This document shows, piece by piece, positions 11,961-23,256 of a stretch of 47,345 nucleotides of DNA. The stretch's first letter is position 1; each line of letters begins with the position of its first letter. A program made the position numbers and the translations under genes. The stretch is from Leucogyrophana mollusca (lineage: Eukaryota; Basidiomycota; Agaricomycetes; Boletales). The notes beneath the pieces are model-generated. The model was not told the origin of the DNA, did not search any database, and was given only the letters and a program-made list of their open reading frames with translations. The stretch covers positions 1 to 47,345 of the forward strand of contig MU266547.1 of the NCBI GenBank assembly GCA_021014945.1. The letters run 5' to 3'.

Positions 11961-13705
11961 TCAAAAACAATACCAGTCTTCGATAGTCCGGCCGAAAATA
12001 GAGAGACCGTTGCAAATGGTCTCGTCAGTGCCGACGAACGTTGCACGGAAGTAGTTAACACGCTGCAAAGATGTAATTCAGCGACAACAAGAAGCACGAG
12101 GATGCTGGTAACACCCACATCGGCAATATGACCCTCAGTAGAACGACCTGTGCGGTCTGCGATTGCGAAGGTCGATGCAGGCATCATGACCAGACCGCAA
12201 TCGAGCAACTTCCGGAACAGTTCGTCCATGAGCTCGGCTGTGTTAGTGCAAGGACCACCTGATGAGTTCTCGATGCGTCGATACCGCACGTGGTGCTCGA
12301 GGTTGATCTTTATCCAGACGAACATGCCCGACTGTGGTACTTCTGCGCTGGCGAACCCAGTCTTAGCCACTTCGCGGCGGAACACATCCATGAATAGGTT
12401 TCGTCGACGCTCATATTCGCTACACAGCGACGAAACCCATTTCATGAACCCGTCGGCGCCCCATCCATCCTTTCCGAGGAGTTCGGCGACAAAGGCTTGA
12501 CCCAGCCCATGTGGGTGTTGTGATGACGAATCTGTCAACATATCAAGCTTCTCGGCGAAGAAGTGATTGCTGGTAACCCATCCGAGACGCATTCCCGGCG
12601 CCAGGATCTTGCTGAAACTGGTTATTGGAATTGAGATGGAGATGAGTCATCAGGTAACAAAGATAGATTTTGAACTAGCGTACCTATCAAGACGCATCAC
12701 ACGTCCGTCGTAGTCCATTGATAGGAAAGAACGGGGAAGAGCGTCCGCCATGGCTCGGGTGAAACCATGCTGCGCGACTGTCGCGGAATTCACATCCAGA
12801 TCGTACTGCAAGAAGAAGTATGGGTCGTCTTCGAGAATGACAATGTCCCATTCACGAGCAATTTGATATATCTGTTCTCGGCGCTCCAAGGATAGCGTGC
12901 TGCCAGTGGGGTTCTGCGAACACCTGGGCGCGAGTGAGCCAAAGTAGACGGCATTGGGTGGTCCATAAAGAAAACATACGGGATAGTATACAGCACATGG
13001 GGTCTCTTGCCTTGAGTGGCCTCGTCCCAGCTAGACAAGATTCTCTCCATATCAGCCGGCATAAGGCCGCCCTCGTCCATTCTGATCGGAACCCAGTCGA
13101 TGCCTAGAGGTAGCGCGGCATTGGTCATGGCAGAGAAAGTGAATTCCTCGCATAGGAATGAGTCTCCAGGATCGCCCAAAAGGCGGAAGCATTTCGTGAG
13201 TGCGTCAGCGTTGCCCAAGCTCAGTGAAACAGAGTGGTTGGGAGGAGAGTGTATGCGATTGTTGAGGTCTGCGAGCGCGTCCCGTACGTGCTGAAGGCCT
13301 GCGCCTGCACCATATGCAAAAGCGGTTCGCAAACTCAGGGCACAAGGCTCATCCTTGAAGGAGCTGATGACTTGTTGACCACCAGTGCCAGTTCTCCAGG
13401 CCTGAACGGGATCGGCATCGTCGATGGAAGGTACAACGAAATTCATCTCCGAAATGGGATATAGCGTGTGATGCGGATCACCTATGTAAGTCAATGTGAG
13501 CAGACACGATCGAAGTCAAGTCGGTATACTGACCGTTGCCCATGTTAATGGTCCCTGGCTTGACTTGCGCGACTTTCCAGATAGATTTGATAGGATTAGG
13601 GAGTCTGGCACGGGCCTCCCTTGACAGATGACGCGAAAGATCAGGACGTTTGAGGCCAGCCTCAGTGACGTGTCTCTCAACAGTGGGAGATGGGATGAAG
13701 ACCAT
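11961..13705 (-). CDS. Aromatic aminotransferase (PLP class I/II, Aro8/AtrD-like)
   Basis: Five exons on the minus strand: 13705-13534, 13481-12980, 12923-12684, 12617-12119 and 12062-11961. They total 505 codons (504 residues). Introns of 52, 56, 66 and 56 nt are all GT-AG. The fold-type I core is clear: SLGNADAL, then YTIPCSQNPTG rebuilt across intron 2 (Asn229 of the NPTG motif), EDDPYFFLQ, and DSFSKILAPGMRLGW with the PLP lysine at Lys308 rebuilt across intron 3. The C-terminus RVNYFRATF is typical of Aro8/kynurenine aminotransferase-like enzymes. In basidiomycetes such an enzyme beside an atromentin synthetase (AtrD in Tapinella, AMT1 in Serpula) deaminates L-tyrosine to 4-hydroxyphenylpyruvate. 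Its presence about 10 kb from the synthetase start makes the same role likely. A general amino-acid catabolic role cannot be excluded from sequence. Confidence 0.93.
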
Positions 13706-15734
13706 AGTTATCTGTCAGAAATAAGCTCTAGGGGAGAAAGGAAAGGAAAGAAAGCGAAGTGGGATTTCTTTCCTCTCGCAAACCTGCTTTTGAGCAGAAG
13801 ATCGGGAACACCGCCTCGCGTCATTAGCTTGGGCATTACGCAACCCTCAGATCATGCTAGTGCACCGGAGGATGATCTCGAATGACTGAAATATGGACTT
13901 TGGAGCGGTGATCCGAGTCGGTTGCGGGGGGGAGGCGTTTAGGTGACTACGCATGCGGCGCAAGATTACCAAATATTGTCAGTTGCGTTGCCCCATTCCT
14001 CGCCTTTTGGATACGAGCGGCAGGCGATGACCTGCAAAGCTGTTCGTTAGTGCACTTTTGTGTGGTCTTAGACGCTTTTGCTATGTTGCCGCTGCGGCTA
14101 GCACCATAACATTCCACTTTACATAAAAATCAACGGGGCGAACCTTTACACGTTTTGATTTGGGAAGTGAACTGGCGACGAACCACATGAACCAGGTCGG
14201 CGCAAACACAACTCCGCGAAACTTCCTCGAGTCCAAACCTGGAGACTCTTTCTATGGGCCTCTTTCACCAAGAATGATCTGAGTGCTTAGTCCAAGGCCT
14301 CATTCATAGTGTGAAGGAGAGGCATCTGATGACTAGTTCGATGCCTTTGTCAAGGTACGATGGCTCTCTGGACTTCGCGCTTCTTACGACTACCTTCTAC
14401 GACCAACCTTTTCCTAGTCTCAATTCACGTCCACCAGTAGCAATGTTGCGCGGCTCTAAACCTGATCAAGCGCTAACTTCTTAGCCGTCAGGAAGCAACA
14501 CATTGTGCCGTGTAATACCTCCCGGAGCTGTGACCAAACGAACCCTAGCTCGCTATCAGAATCGGAGATTTAGCCAGCTGTCATGCGATCCTTCATCCAT
14601 AAAGGAAGTCGTGAGCTTCAGTCGTGTCTGTTCCCTGGACGAGTCACACAGCTAATCGACGTATTAGGCTGGTCTCTAGGTAACTGCAAGCTATGTATGC
14701 CGCACAGCCTTCCTGTAAATTACTGCAAGTAAAGGCGTTCCACTGGGACCACAGGTGCGCACCCGTTACAAAACACGTGCTCAATGGTACTCTATCTAAC
14801 AGGTAAACTGCTGCGGAGTGCGTAAAGCCATGGGCTGTCACCTGTATCTTTCATCGCAACCGGATCCAAACCCACTCGCAGATGGCTACCTATTCCACTA
14901 TGAGGGAATTTAGCGATTTTGATATCAGGTATGTGGACTTGTGAATAGGGTTATCAGGAAGGGCGACGCGCTGCTGGTTTTCGCATCGACTTCACCCGTA
15001 GGTAACTGTGTCGCTATAATCATGCTGTGAGCTGGTCTGATTATAGAAAGAGGGTGTCGCTTGCGACTCGGCGGTTAGCCCCCGACTCCCCTTCTCAGCG
15101 GAAGCGGATCTGTCTTGGCGCAAACGTCCCAGCTCTCCGTGTCGGGCCCAATCCCAGGTGAATCCCAGGCGAGTACAGGTGACTTAACCAGTGGGCCGCT
15201 CCTCGCTATAATGACAACTTAGCTGAAAAAGAAATTGTCGACACAAATTGCACTAACTGCTAATAAGCCGTGACATCTCATTTCCGAAACCAAAGCAAGA
15301 TGTATACTGCAGTACTCACCAGTCGCACATTCCGCTATATGCAAGTGTAGCGCCACGTCCTCCCGGGAATCTGATGCATACACACAGCATAGACAAGCAC
15401 ATGTTCAACTAACGTACGGCGACTTTGATATCCTTTCGAGCTGAATCCTAGCTAGTGGACAGTGGTCATGTTTTTGTTTTGGTCTGGTGTTAGATTTTCT
15501 TGGGAGACTTGCGGGATACTTCAGCGTTTGAATCTTACTATAGCTACGCGAATGTCCACGAGTATCGTATGTGACAAGATGAATATAGGAAAGTCATGAC
15601 ATAGCGGGTACGACCGAGCCTGAGGCCTGATCCCCGGTGTCACCGATCATGGCCGCCAGATCATGCCTCCGAGGGGTATGAAGAAAGAAAATAGGGCACA
15701 AGATAAGAAAATCCTAGTACCTGATTGTCAAATG
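13706..15734. other. Intergenic region, no gene recognised
   Basis: About 2 kb holding the upstream region of the aminotransferase, with a purine-rich stretch around 13735-13755, and then unremarkable sequence. No reading frame above 100 codons and no RNA gene was seen. Confidence 0.5.
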
Positions 15735-16450
15735 CTACAGCGCCTCGTCCAGGCCCGCCGCACACAAACCGCATCCGATACATTCCAAACAAGCTGGTGA
15801 TAAAAAGTCAGATATCCCTATCTGTAGGGCGGTGATCAAACCGGAGCTCACCCAGACCGCCACAACACGCGCAGAGATAGCATGGGCAACAAAGCGGGTT
15901 CTCGAATGCCCCTTAAAATTGATAGCAATATCAATAACACGAAGCGAAGAAAATAGAATTAGGGTGCTAACCTTTACAGCAACAGAAGCTGAGCATGACG
16001 GCGGCAATGAGCACCAGGAAAAGTCCAACGAAGATGATAATTAAGTATACTGCAAGTATGGAATGTGTGAGTTTGCGTTGAGTGGCGTTTAAAGGACCAA
16101 CATTTCTTATTCGTGAAGGTTGAACCCGAGCTCGTCGTCTGTCGCTTCCCAAGCGAACCACCATTTCCAACGCCAAGGAGATCAAGGAAGTCGAATTCAG
16201 TAAGACACGAAAGAAGCAGGAGAGCTCCGACTGCAAAGAGCGTGAGGAGGATGGGAGCGATGAGACGCCGCAATCTCGACTTGTGGCACGAACGGTGAGA
16301 TTTGGAGGAACCGGCACATTCGCAAGCAGATTGAGACGAAAAATTGGAGCTATGATCATGCTCGCACTGAGGGGTCTTCTCGTTACTGGCGCCATGGTTG
16401 TACAGGTCCATTCTGCCGGAGCAGGAGGGTTGAATGGAGACGGGCGCCAT
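15735..16450 (-). CDS. Small two-helix membrane protein with cysteine-rich tail, function unknown
   Basis: Four exons on the minus strand: 16450-16102, 16049-15972, 15911-15852 and 15793-15735. They give 182 codons (181 residues). The introns (52, 60 and 58 nt) are all GT-AG, and the summed frame closes on the TAG at 15735. The N-terminus is rich in His, Cys and Ser. Helix 1 lies near residues 62-85 (RLIAPILLTLFAVGALLLL). A linker contains a Lys-Arg pair (GKRQ) that could be a Kex2 site. Helix 2 (LIIIFVGLFLVLIAAVML) is followed by a tail of about 40 residues with 13 or more cysteines in CC, CxxC and CxC spacings, including CCPCYLCACC. Such tails are often palmitoylated or bind metal; which applies here is not visible. 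No family name is offered. It sits upstream of the aminotransferase on the same strand. Confidence 0.7.
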
Positions 16451-19400
16451 AAATACTTGAAATGTGGGTAATGAGCCGCAGGACGAAATAAAAGATCTTG
16501 AGACGACCGTGATGGTGGAAGACTTGCAGAAAGGGCTTATTGTAAGTGCTGCCTGGTCATACGCAGCAGAGGGCAGTACTACGGATGTTCTGCGGGTGGC
16601 TGTGCGGGCTTGGGCTACTTGGCGAACGACACTTGCGTCTTTTTGGAGTTTTGTTCGCTATATTTTGTCGCCTTCACTTCGCTGCGCCACGGCTTTACTC
16701 TTCACGCTTCATTGCTCAGCAATTCTAATGGTTCTTTGTAAAGTACTGTATGGAAATCACGATGGAGCAGAGAAATAATTGCCGTTACGTTCATAAGGTT
16801 CGCGTGGTATGCAGATAGCCTGTGTACAAAGTTGACCATGTTGCTGTGCAGGGCCGTCATCGTCGTCTCACTGATCGATCATCAACGTCAAGAGTCGAAC
16901 TGGGCGATACATGTACTTGAAACGCTTAGGTTCCTGTCAGTCCGTGGGGACCCTCCAGAGTCCATTTCACGGGGAATCGATAAATGTCTGTATCGGCGAT
17001 GTAACACCTTGTAACACCCGCACCTCCCCACACCCACCTGATCCCATCAATCAGGTCCCGCCAAATCTCGGTGTCGCAGAGTCGCCTAGCTACAAGAGGC
17101 TACAAGCTGCTAAAAATCTTCACAATGCACAATACTCTGAGTCTCTGTCATCTTGTAGCTCCTGTTACGGGATGCCAGTTGTGGTCGCCGCACCTGCATT
17201 GCGTCCATCTCGGTGCGGATCTGAGAGGGTCCGCAATTCTGACTAGCGGGAGGTGTAAAAATAGCGGCGCCGTTATGCCTTTCTCCTTCATGTCCTCGCA
17301 CAGGCGATATCACGAGCACCACTTCAGCTGGTCCCACGAGAGGAGGCCATGCTTTCAAACACCTCGTCGAATCTGATATCAAATATATGGGACTGCGCGG
17401 ACGTATGTCAGTTTCTACGAGAATGTGAACTGTCAGGGCGAAATATACTGTAAGTGCTATCATCCACGTCCCAGAATATTGTAATTTGCTGCGCGCTTCC
17501 ACCCAGTAAGCCACGAGGGACTCGCAACAGTGGACAATGTGCTTAGAGTCAACCGGGAGGCGCGCCATGAACCCAGCCCAATTTATTCCTGGGCGACTCT
17601 CGGTGTTACACTTCGCTGCGGATGAGCGGTCCGGCTGCCCAAGTAGCCTGCACAACGATAGTCTCGAAGAAGTTGCAATGATGAAATGGCTGGTATCCGA
17701 ATCTACTGCAGTGCAACCGTACGTCTTCATTGGGTGTCGAAACCCCGACTAAGGACCAGGGACCCAAACACGTAGGTAAGAAGTTCAACCCCAAGGTTTC
17801 AGCAGAAGATATCTTGCGTATCCCCTTGAGGGGCACCGTGTTTTTCAGAGAGGCGGACGTCCATCCATTGCCCCAAAGTATTCTATTCGGTGTTAACAAG
17901 GTCCCATCTCTACAAGCACCAAAAAACTTGGTGTTAGTGAGCATACCGCGAATCGAAGTGCGATGGGTTTGATGTACAGGAGTTGATCAACATCACTAAA
18001 GGACGAAAACATTGGATACAGCACAGGAATCCCTGACCTGCGACCTATGGGGCAGCAATAATGACAAGGCGAGTCTAGAAGGTGGGCTCCAGCTCCATAC
18101 CGTCGGATCAGAAAGAACAAGCAGACGCAAGAAAGATGGACTAGCTGGGGGCCTGCGCATATCCATCTGCGAGGCTCGAATAGCGTATCCCAAGGCGCAG
18201 ATCGAAGCGCACACACCCGGCATCATAATAATGACTACTTACAGGAGGTTTAGCACTTACTGGGATGTACGTGGTGTGGTTAACGTTCAGCACAGTATAT
18301 ACCAGTGAATGGAGAAGTCGGTTGGCATCACGCTGGCATACAAGCGGAGATCTAACCTTTGTATGCAAATGTACAGCCTTTCTTGTGTCTTGATGCCCAA
18401 CTTATACATGGATTGCGCCTTTGGGCGTCGTTGACAAGGACAAACGCCACAAATCAAAGTTGACATGGATATGTTGCCCAGCAAGCAACCAAGCAGTGCA
18501 AGTTGGGCACAAGTGTCCATCGAGCTGCTGTGTAAAGTCCCGTTCCTCCGCGTTTCATAATCTACATCAGCGTGATAGCGTTCCTATCAGTGCTGAGTTG
18601 GAGTACTTAAAGGCGATATGTTAGGTACTTCACCTACAGAGGTCATTTCCCAAGTTTGCGATCATTTGCAACTGTCCTCGTATCCTTCAAGTTGAAATGG
18701 ACGCTTCGCATTTCAATGCTGCTGTATGTATTTGTCGCTTGCCATCATGTTTTTGTTGGTCACATAGTGCACTTCCCGAGCCCAGGTCTTGCAAGTTGTA
18801 TCGATGATCCCACCACAGCGCGTCATGAGCTGTGGGCATCTCGCTAAACTCATTGGGGCGCCGAGGCAATCGAGGCGCGTTAGCGAAGGTACGATGCCCC
18901 GCGAGAGATCACCCTGTCGATGCTGGCTGAAAAGAAAACGTAGTGGTGAGGTTCCTTGCACACACGACACCAAGTGCTCCATGGCATCGGGTCATTTCGA
19001 CCGCTGGGATTATTGCATCCCATGGCGGACTCGGGCCAATTCAACGTGACGCCCTCGAGGGGGAGGGTGTGTCCGTGTGCAATGGGATTCTCGGAGAGCC
19101 GAGAGTCAGGTTTGACCAGTGGGGTTGGTTCCCTGAACATGTAGGATTGGACTCGGATACGGAGTCTGACGACGAGTGGGGAGCGTAAGTCGCCCGTCAC
19201 CGCACACCCATCCCCCATCCGCCCACATCCCCATCTCGGATGGCCGTAGAATTTCTGCGCCGTTGCATTCCGTCCCCGACGGATTTTCATACCCTGGATA
19301 ACCTTTACTCTCAGCACCATGTTCTTCTCTTCATATTCTGTCTCCTTTCGTCTTTGATGCGCATTTGCCATCGTCAATCGCTCATTTTTGCTGTTCTACC

Positions 19401-19774
19401 TTGAATAAAACATGTTTCACTTCCAGTAATGTCCGTGATTCTTCGGGATCCACTTCCCCTGACGTTGCCCGCGCAATATGTAGTCATATCTACCGGCCTG
19501 AAGACCGGAAACTGTCTGGTTGAGATTTCTCAATAGTAGACCTGCCTTTGGCCAAAGGACCACCATTCGCTGAGTTTAAATTGAGGAATTGTCTCGTTGA
19601 TCAACTATACGACTGCAAGTCTCAGCGCGTCCAAGATATCTTGCAGTTGTACTCTTGCTCTTGTGGGTTCAGCACTGGCTCAGCTCATCTGAACTGACTG
19701 GTTGCTTCCTTTCCGAATCCACTCCTCGGGCTTCATCTCTATCCTTGGTCGCTTTTAGTGGCTTTCAGGTTAAC
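16451..19774. other. Intergenic region with only weak reading frames
   Basis: About 3.3 kb. The best frames are a 206-codon minus-strand frame at 17110-17730 with one hydrophobic stretch (MIALTVYFALTVHILVE), a 165-codon minus-strand frame at 18880-19377, and a plus-strand frame at 18943-19188 with an acidic end (DSDTESDDEW). None matches a family I recognise and none splices into a longer protein. They may be chance frames or remains of decayed genes. Confidence 0.4.
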
Positions 19775-22700
19775 ATGAACATGCCCGAATCCTTGTATTC
19801 TTCATGCGCGGAAGTTCTCTCGGTATGCCAGGCTAGAAAGGAAGACTTGGCTGCTCTTTTGGACCCGGAGACAGGTTTCGCTCCCCGCCTACGACAGATA
19901 TGTCGCGACCAGTGCGTTTGCCACTGCTAAATCCCAGTTTTAACGCCATACCAAATAGTCTCCCGATAGGATAGCAGAGTCGGAAAGAGGTGCTGCTGCC
20001 GATATATCTCAGGCCGAGTTGGAAGCTCTACGACTGGAAGCAAATACCTGGGGACTCCTCCAAGCCGTAATGCCGTGAGCCGTCTCACCTGGGGCGCGTC
20101 TTTTCTAGCGTCGGGGCTTGCTGACGTCGTACGGCAGAGCGCGTAAAACAGATCCTGAGCATCATACACACCCTCGAACCTTGCTCGCAGAAAACCCCTA
20201 CACCCCCACGTCGACGCTCGCGCAGGCGATCATGCACTCATCTTCCCTACTTACCGAGCTTGTGGTAGTCAGAGAGTGGCTCCACGAGACCGCTCCTTCC
20301 CCAAAACATCCAGAAGCGACAACTGGATACTGGAAGTTCACGAAACATAATGTGATGCAGTCGTTACGCACAGGTGCAGTGACGAGGGATGGGCTGGTGA
20401 AGGAAATGGACCCTGACGCGGTGAACAGGGAGGATGGGAGGTCATTGGCTGCCGATGACGCGGTGCGTTTGCGTATACGTACACTCTAGAAATCGTCTTC
20501 TAACATTTCATTTTGATATCTAGGGCGTCGAGAAGACCCTCACTCAAGCCCTGTATTCGTTTGTACGGGCAGGGCGTCTTGACGAGGCCGTCGAGTTGTG
20601 CAGGAAAGCACATCAGCCGTGGCGTGCTGCAAGCATTCGTGGGTCTTTGCTGTTCCAGTGGCGAGCCATTGGTACGTCGCAAGCCGGCTAAATGTAGTTT
20701 TTCAGTCGTTGACGTCTATTAGCAAACGAACCACGGGAGGAGGGGGATGGGATGGATGACGTTGATGATGCAGAAGGCTGGCAAGGAAATAGACGCCGGA
20801 AGTTGTGGAAATCGACGTGCGCGCGAGCAGCACTGAATGTGAGCCTTTTGATGTCCCTGCTTGTCGGAATCCTGAGGTACCCTTCAGACGAGCCTGCCTG
20901 ATCCGGAACGGGCACTGTATGCTGCTCTTGCCCCCTGTCCACAGACATTCGGTATCCTAAAATCTACATGTCGCACATGGGAAGATCACCTGTGGGCACA
21001 GATAAGCATACTCTGCGAAGAGAAGCAGAGTGCTGAAATGTTCAAGCTGGGTGGGGGCTTCTGGGAAGACGGGTGGTCAGAAATTGAGGAGCGGTCTCAC
21101 TCTCCCTTACCAGACGAAGAGGAGACCGAAGAACTAGAGTGGGAAAAAGAGGCGACCGCGACTTTGGAAACATTGGGAGGCATCTATGTTGATGATGGGT
21201 AACGATATTTTGACATATCTTGATCTCAGGCTAAATCATCGCTCGCAGACCTCCTTCAGATCACGCCTTCCACGTTTCTCAGCTAGCCATCATCCTTGAC
21301 CGAACGCCCACGCTGCTAGAAGGTTTCGCGGCTGGTCTCAGTAACGGCACATATGACCCAACTTCTTCCGAGTATGCCTCACCTCATCTGCTATACCACT
21401 TGTCCTGACAACAAACAGGTATCCCACCATGACTCGCTTCTTCGCCCACCTGTGTCTTTTCCTTCAGATGATCGATGTCTCTGTACCACCCCTGGCTACA
21501 CAAGTCATCCTCGAAGCCTACTTACAAGTGTTGGAGGTCTGCTTGATGCATATCCCACATTGTTTCCCCACTGACACATGTCATATTCACTAGAGTGCAG
21601 GACAGAGAGACCTTATCGCCATGTATGCTGGGGCCCTTGGAGACAACGCAGTTGAGCGATACGCGATGTTCTTGACTTCACTGGAGCTTTCTGCTGACGT
21701 CGATGAGCGGCGCCTTGCGCTGACGCGTGCACGCGATCACGGGCTTGACACCCACCGCGTAGCGGTAGTAACAGCGGAACGCACTATCGAAAGGGCGTTT
21801 GAGGTGGGGGTAATTCCGAACTCTTAATTGTCCTGTGCGCTCAGCGATTGGCTTTATAGCTTGTTCCTCCTCTGAAAGGACCGCTGCCATCTATCATAGC
21901 CCTTCAGCCCTCTCCTTCCGATGTGGAGTTGTTGCTTCTCCGTTCAATCGAGTGGACGACTTTCGTGGAGGACACCTACGACACGGCACTCGAGCAAGCC
22001 ACAGTCATCCTGCGATACTTCCTTGGTATCCATTCACTCTGCATTGGTTCTGAAACAGTCTTGCTGACCTTTCACAGGATCTGGGCGAGTCAACTTGGCA
22101 CGGAGCCTACTCGAAATGTTGCCACGCGAACTCGCGTCGATTGACGAACCTGAGGAGCGCGCTACCGAATATTTGCACTACAGACAGTTCTTCAACATCT
22201 GGGAGACCCTCGATCGTGTCGTTGAATGTCAGTCGCTGGAGGTGTCCCTCATGAACAAGGACACTCGAGTAGCGTGGCTGAACGATTATAAGGTCAGTGG
22301 TGGCTTTCCAGTGCGTCGAGCATGTGCTGATTCTCATGAGTAGGGGCTTATCGATCAAGCACACGACTCTATAATCAAGCTGCTAACCTCAGATTGGATG
22401 CTCCCGGATTTGAGCAACACTGGCGGTTAGTCCCTGAAGTTCGTCCAAAAGCAAGTAATTGTTGATGCTCTGCTCAGGCGACCGACGGCAACGAGAGATG
22501 AACCGCATACGGCAAATATACATCCCAGAGCTGATAATTCGTCTACACATCATGCTTTTCGCCTCTCGGGAGCATATACCAGAGTGAGTCCCGCCTGACC
22601 CGCATGGTTTGTGCTCTGACACTGACGTTGCTGTCTTATCTGCAGAAACCTCAAGCGCGCCCTCCAACTGGCTAACATTGTCGCGGATTCGCGATACAAG

Positions 22701-22829
22701 CTGTACAACGACTTCCTCCTCAGTCAGGATGGGCGAAAATTGGGAGAGTACTTGGGTGCTGTACGCCATGCAATATTGGCGAGTCTGGAAAGTGGTGGAT
22801 CGGAACCTTTCAGAGTAATTTCGTCGTGA
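19775..22829 (+). CDS. NUP84: Nuclear pore complex protein Nup84/Nup107
   Basis: Fourteen exons: 19775-19911, 19970-20074, 20138-20462, 20524-20671, 20723-20838, 20888-21198, 21249-21371, 21419-21536, 21594-21803, 21860-22025, 22078-22292, 22344-22425, 22478-22583 and 22646-22829. They total 782 codons (781 residues). All introns are GT-AG and 47-63 nt. The all-helical protein has the Nup84/107 signature order: an N-terminal SLYSSCAEVLSVCQ segment, LLDPETGFAPRLR, the GRLDEAVELCRKAHQPWRAAS helix pair, WEDHLWAQISILCEEK, and a C-terminal PELIIRLHIMLFASRE region. It is a scaffold subunit of the Y-shaped nuclear pore subcomplex. The length suits fungal homologues. Two nearby ATGs (19775 and 19781) are possible starts. 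Intron 1 and intron 9 each need the second of two AG acceptors to keep the frame. It is housekeeping and unlikely to be linked in function to the quinone genes. Confidence 0.88.
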
Positions 22830-23256
22830 CATCATAATGCATTGGCGATTGTCACCACCTGTTAAGCTGACCACCCCCGGACAGCCCTCGAATTGCCAGA
22901 CGAGCTGCTGGACCTGAACGATTTTTCGACATTCATCTAGTGTTAGGTTCTCTTGTTGCCTGGTGTCTGCGCACTGCCCGGCCTGGTTTGATGGGGATCC
23001 GAGCGTGACACTGCCGACTATTAATTGTTCTTCAAACACTCACCGATTTTCCCGAACATCATGGCATCAGTTACAGTTTCACCGGCCGCAGTTCACGGAT
23101 CCGCCGTGGGCGGAGTGTAGCCTGAGTCGCAGATTTTCGCACGACTCCTATTAGTATGTACAGTTATAACTCATCGTTGTAAGGAGATCGACTTGGCTGT
23201 CGGCAAGATAGTCACATCAAACTTGAGCGCAACTCTCTTGCGTTTGTACCACCACC

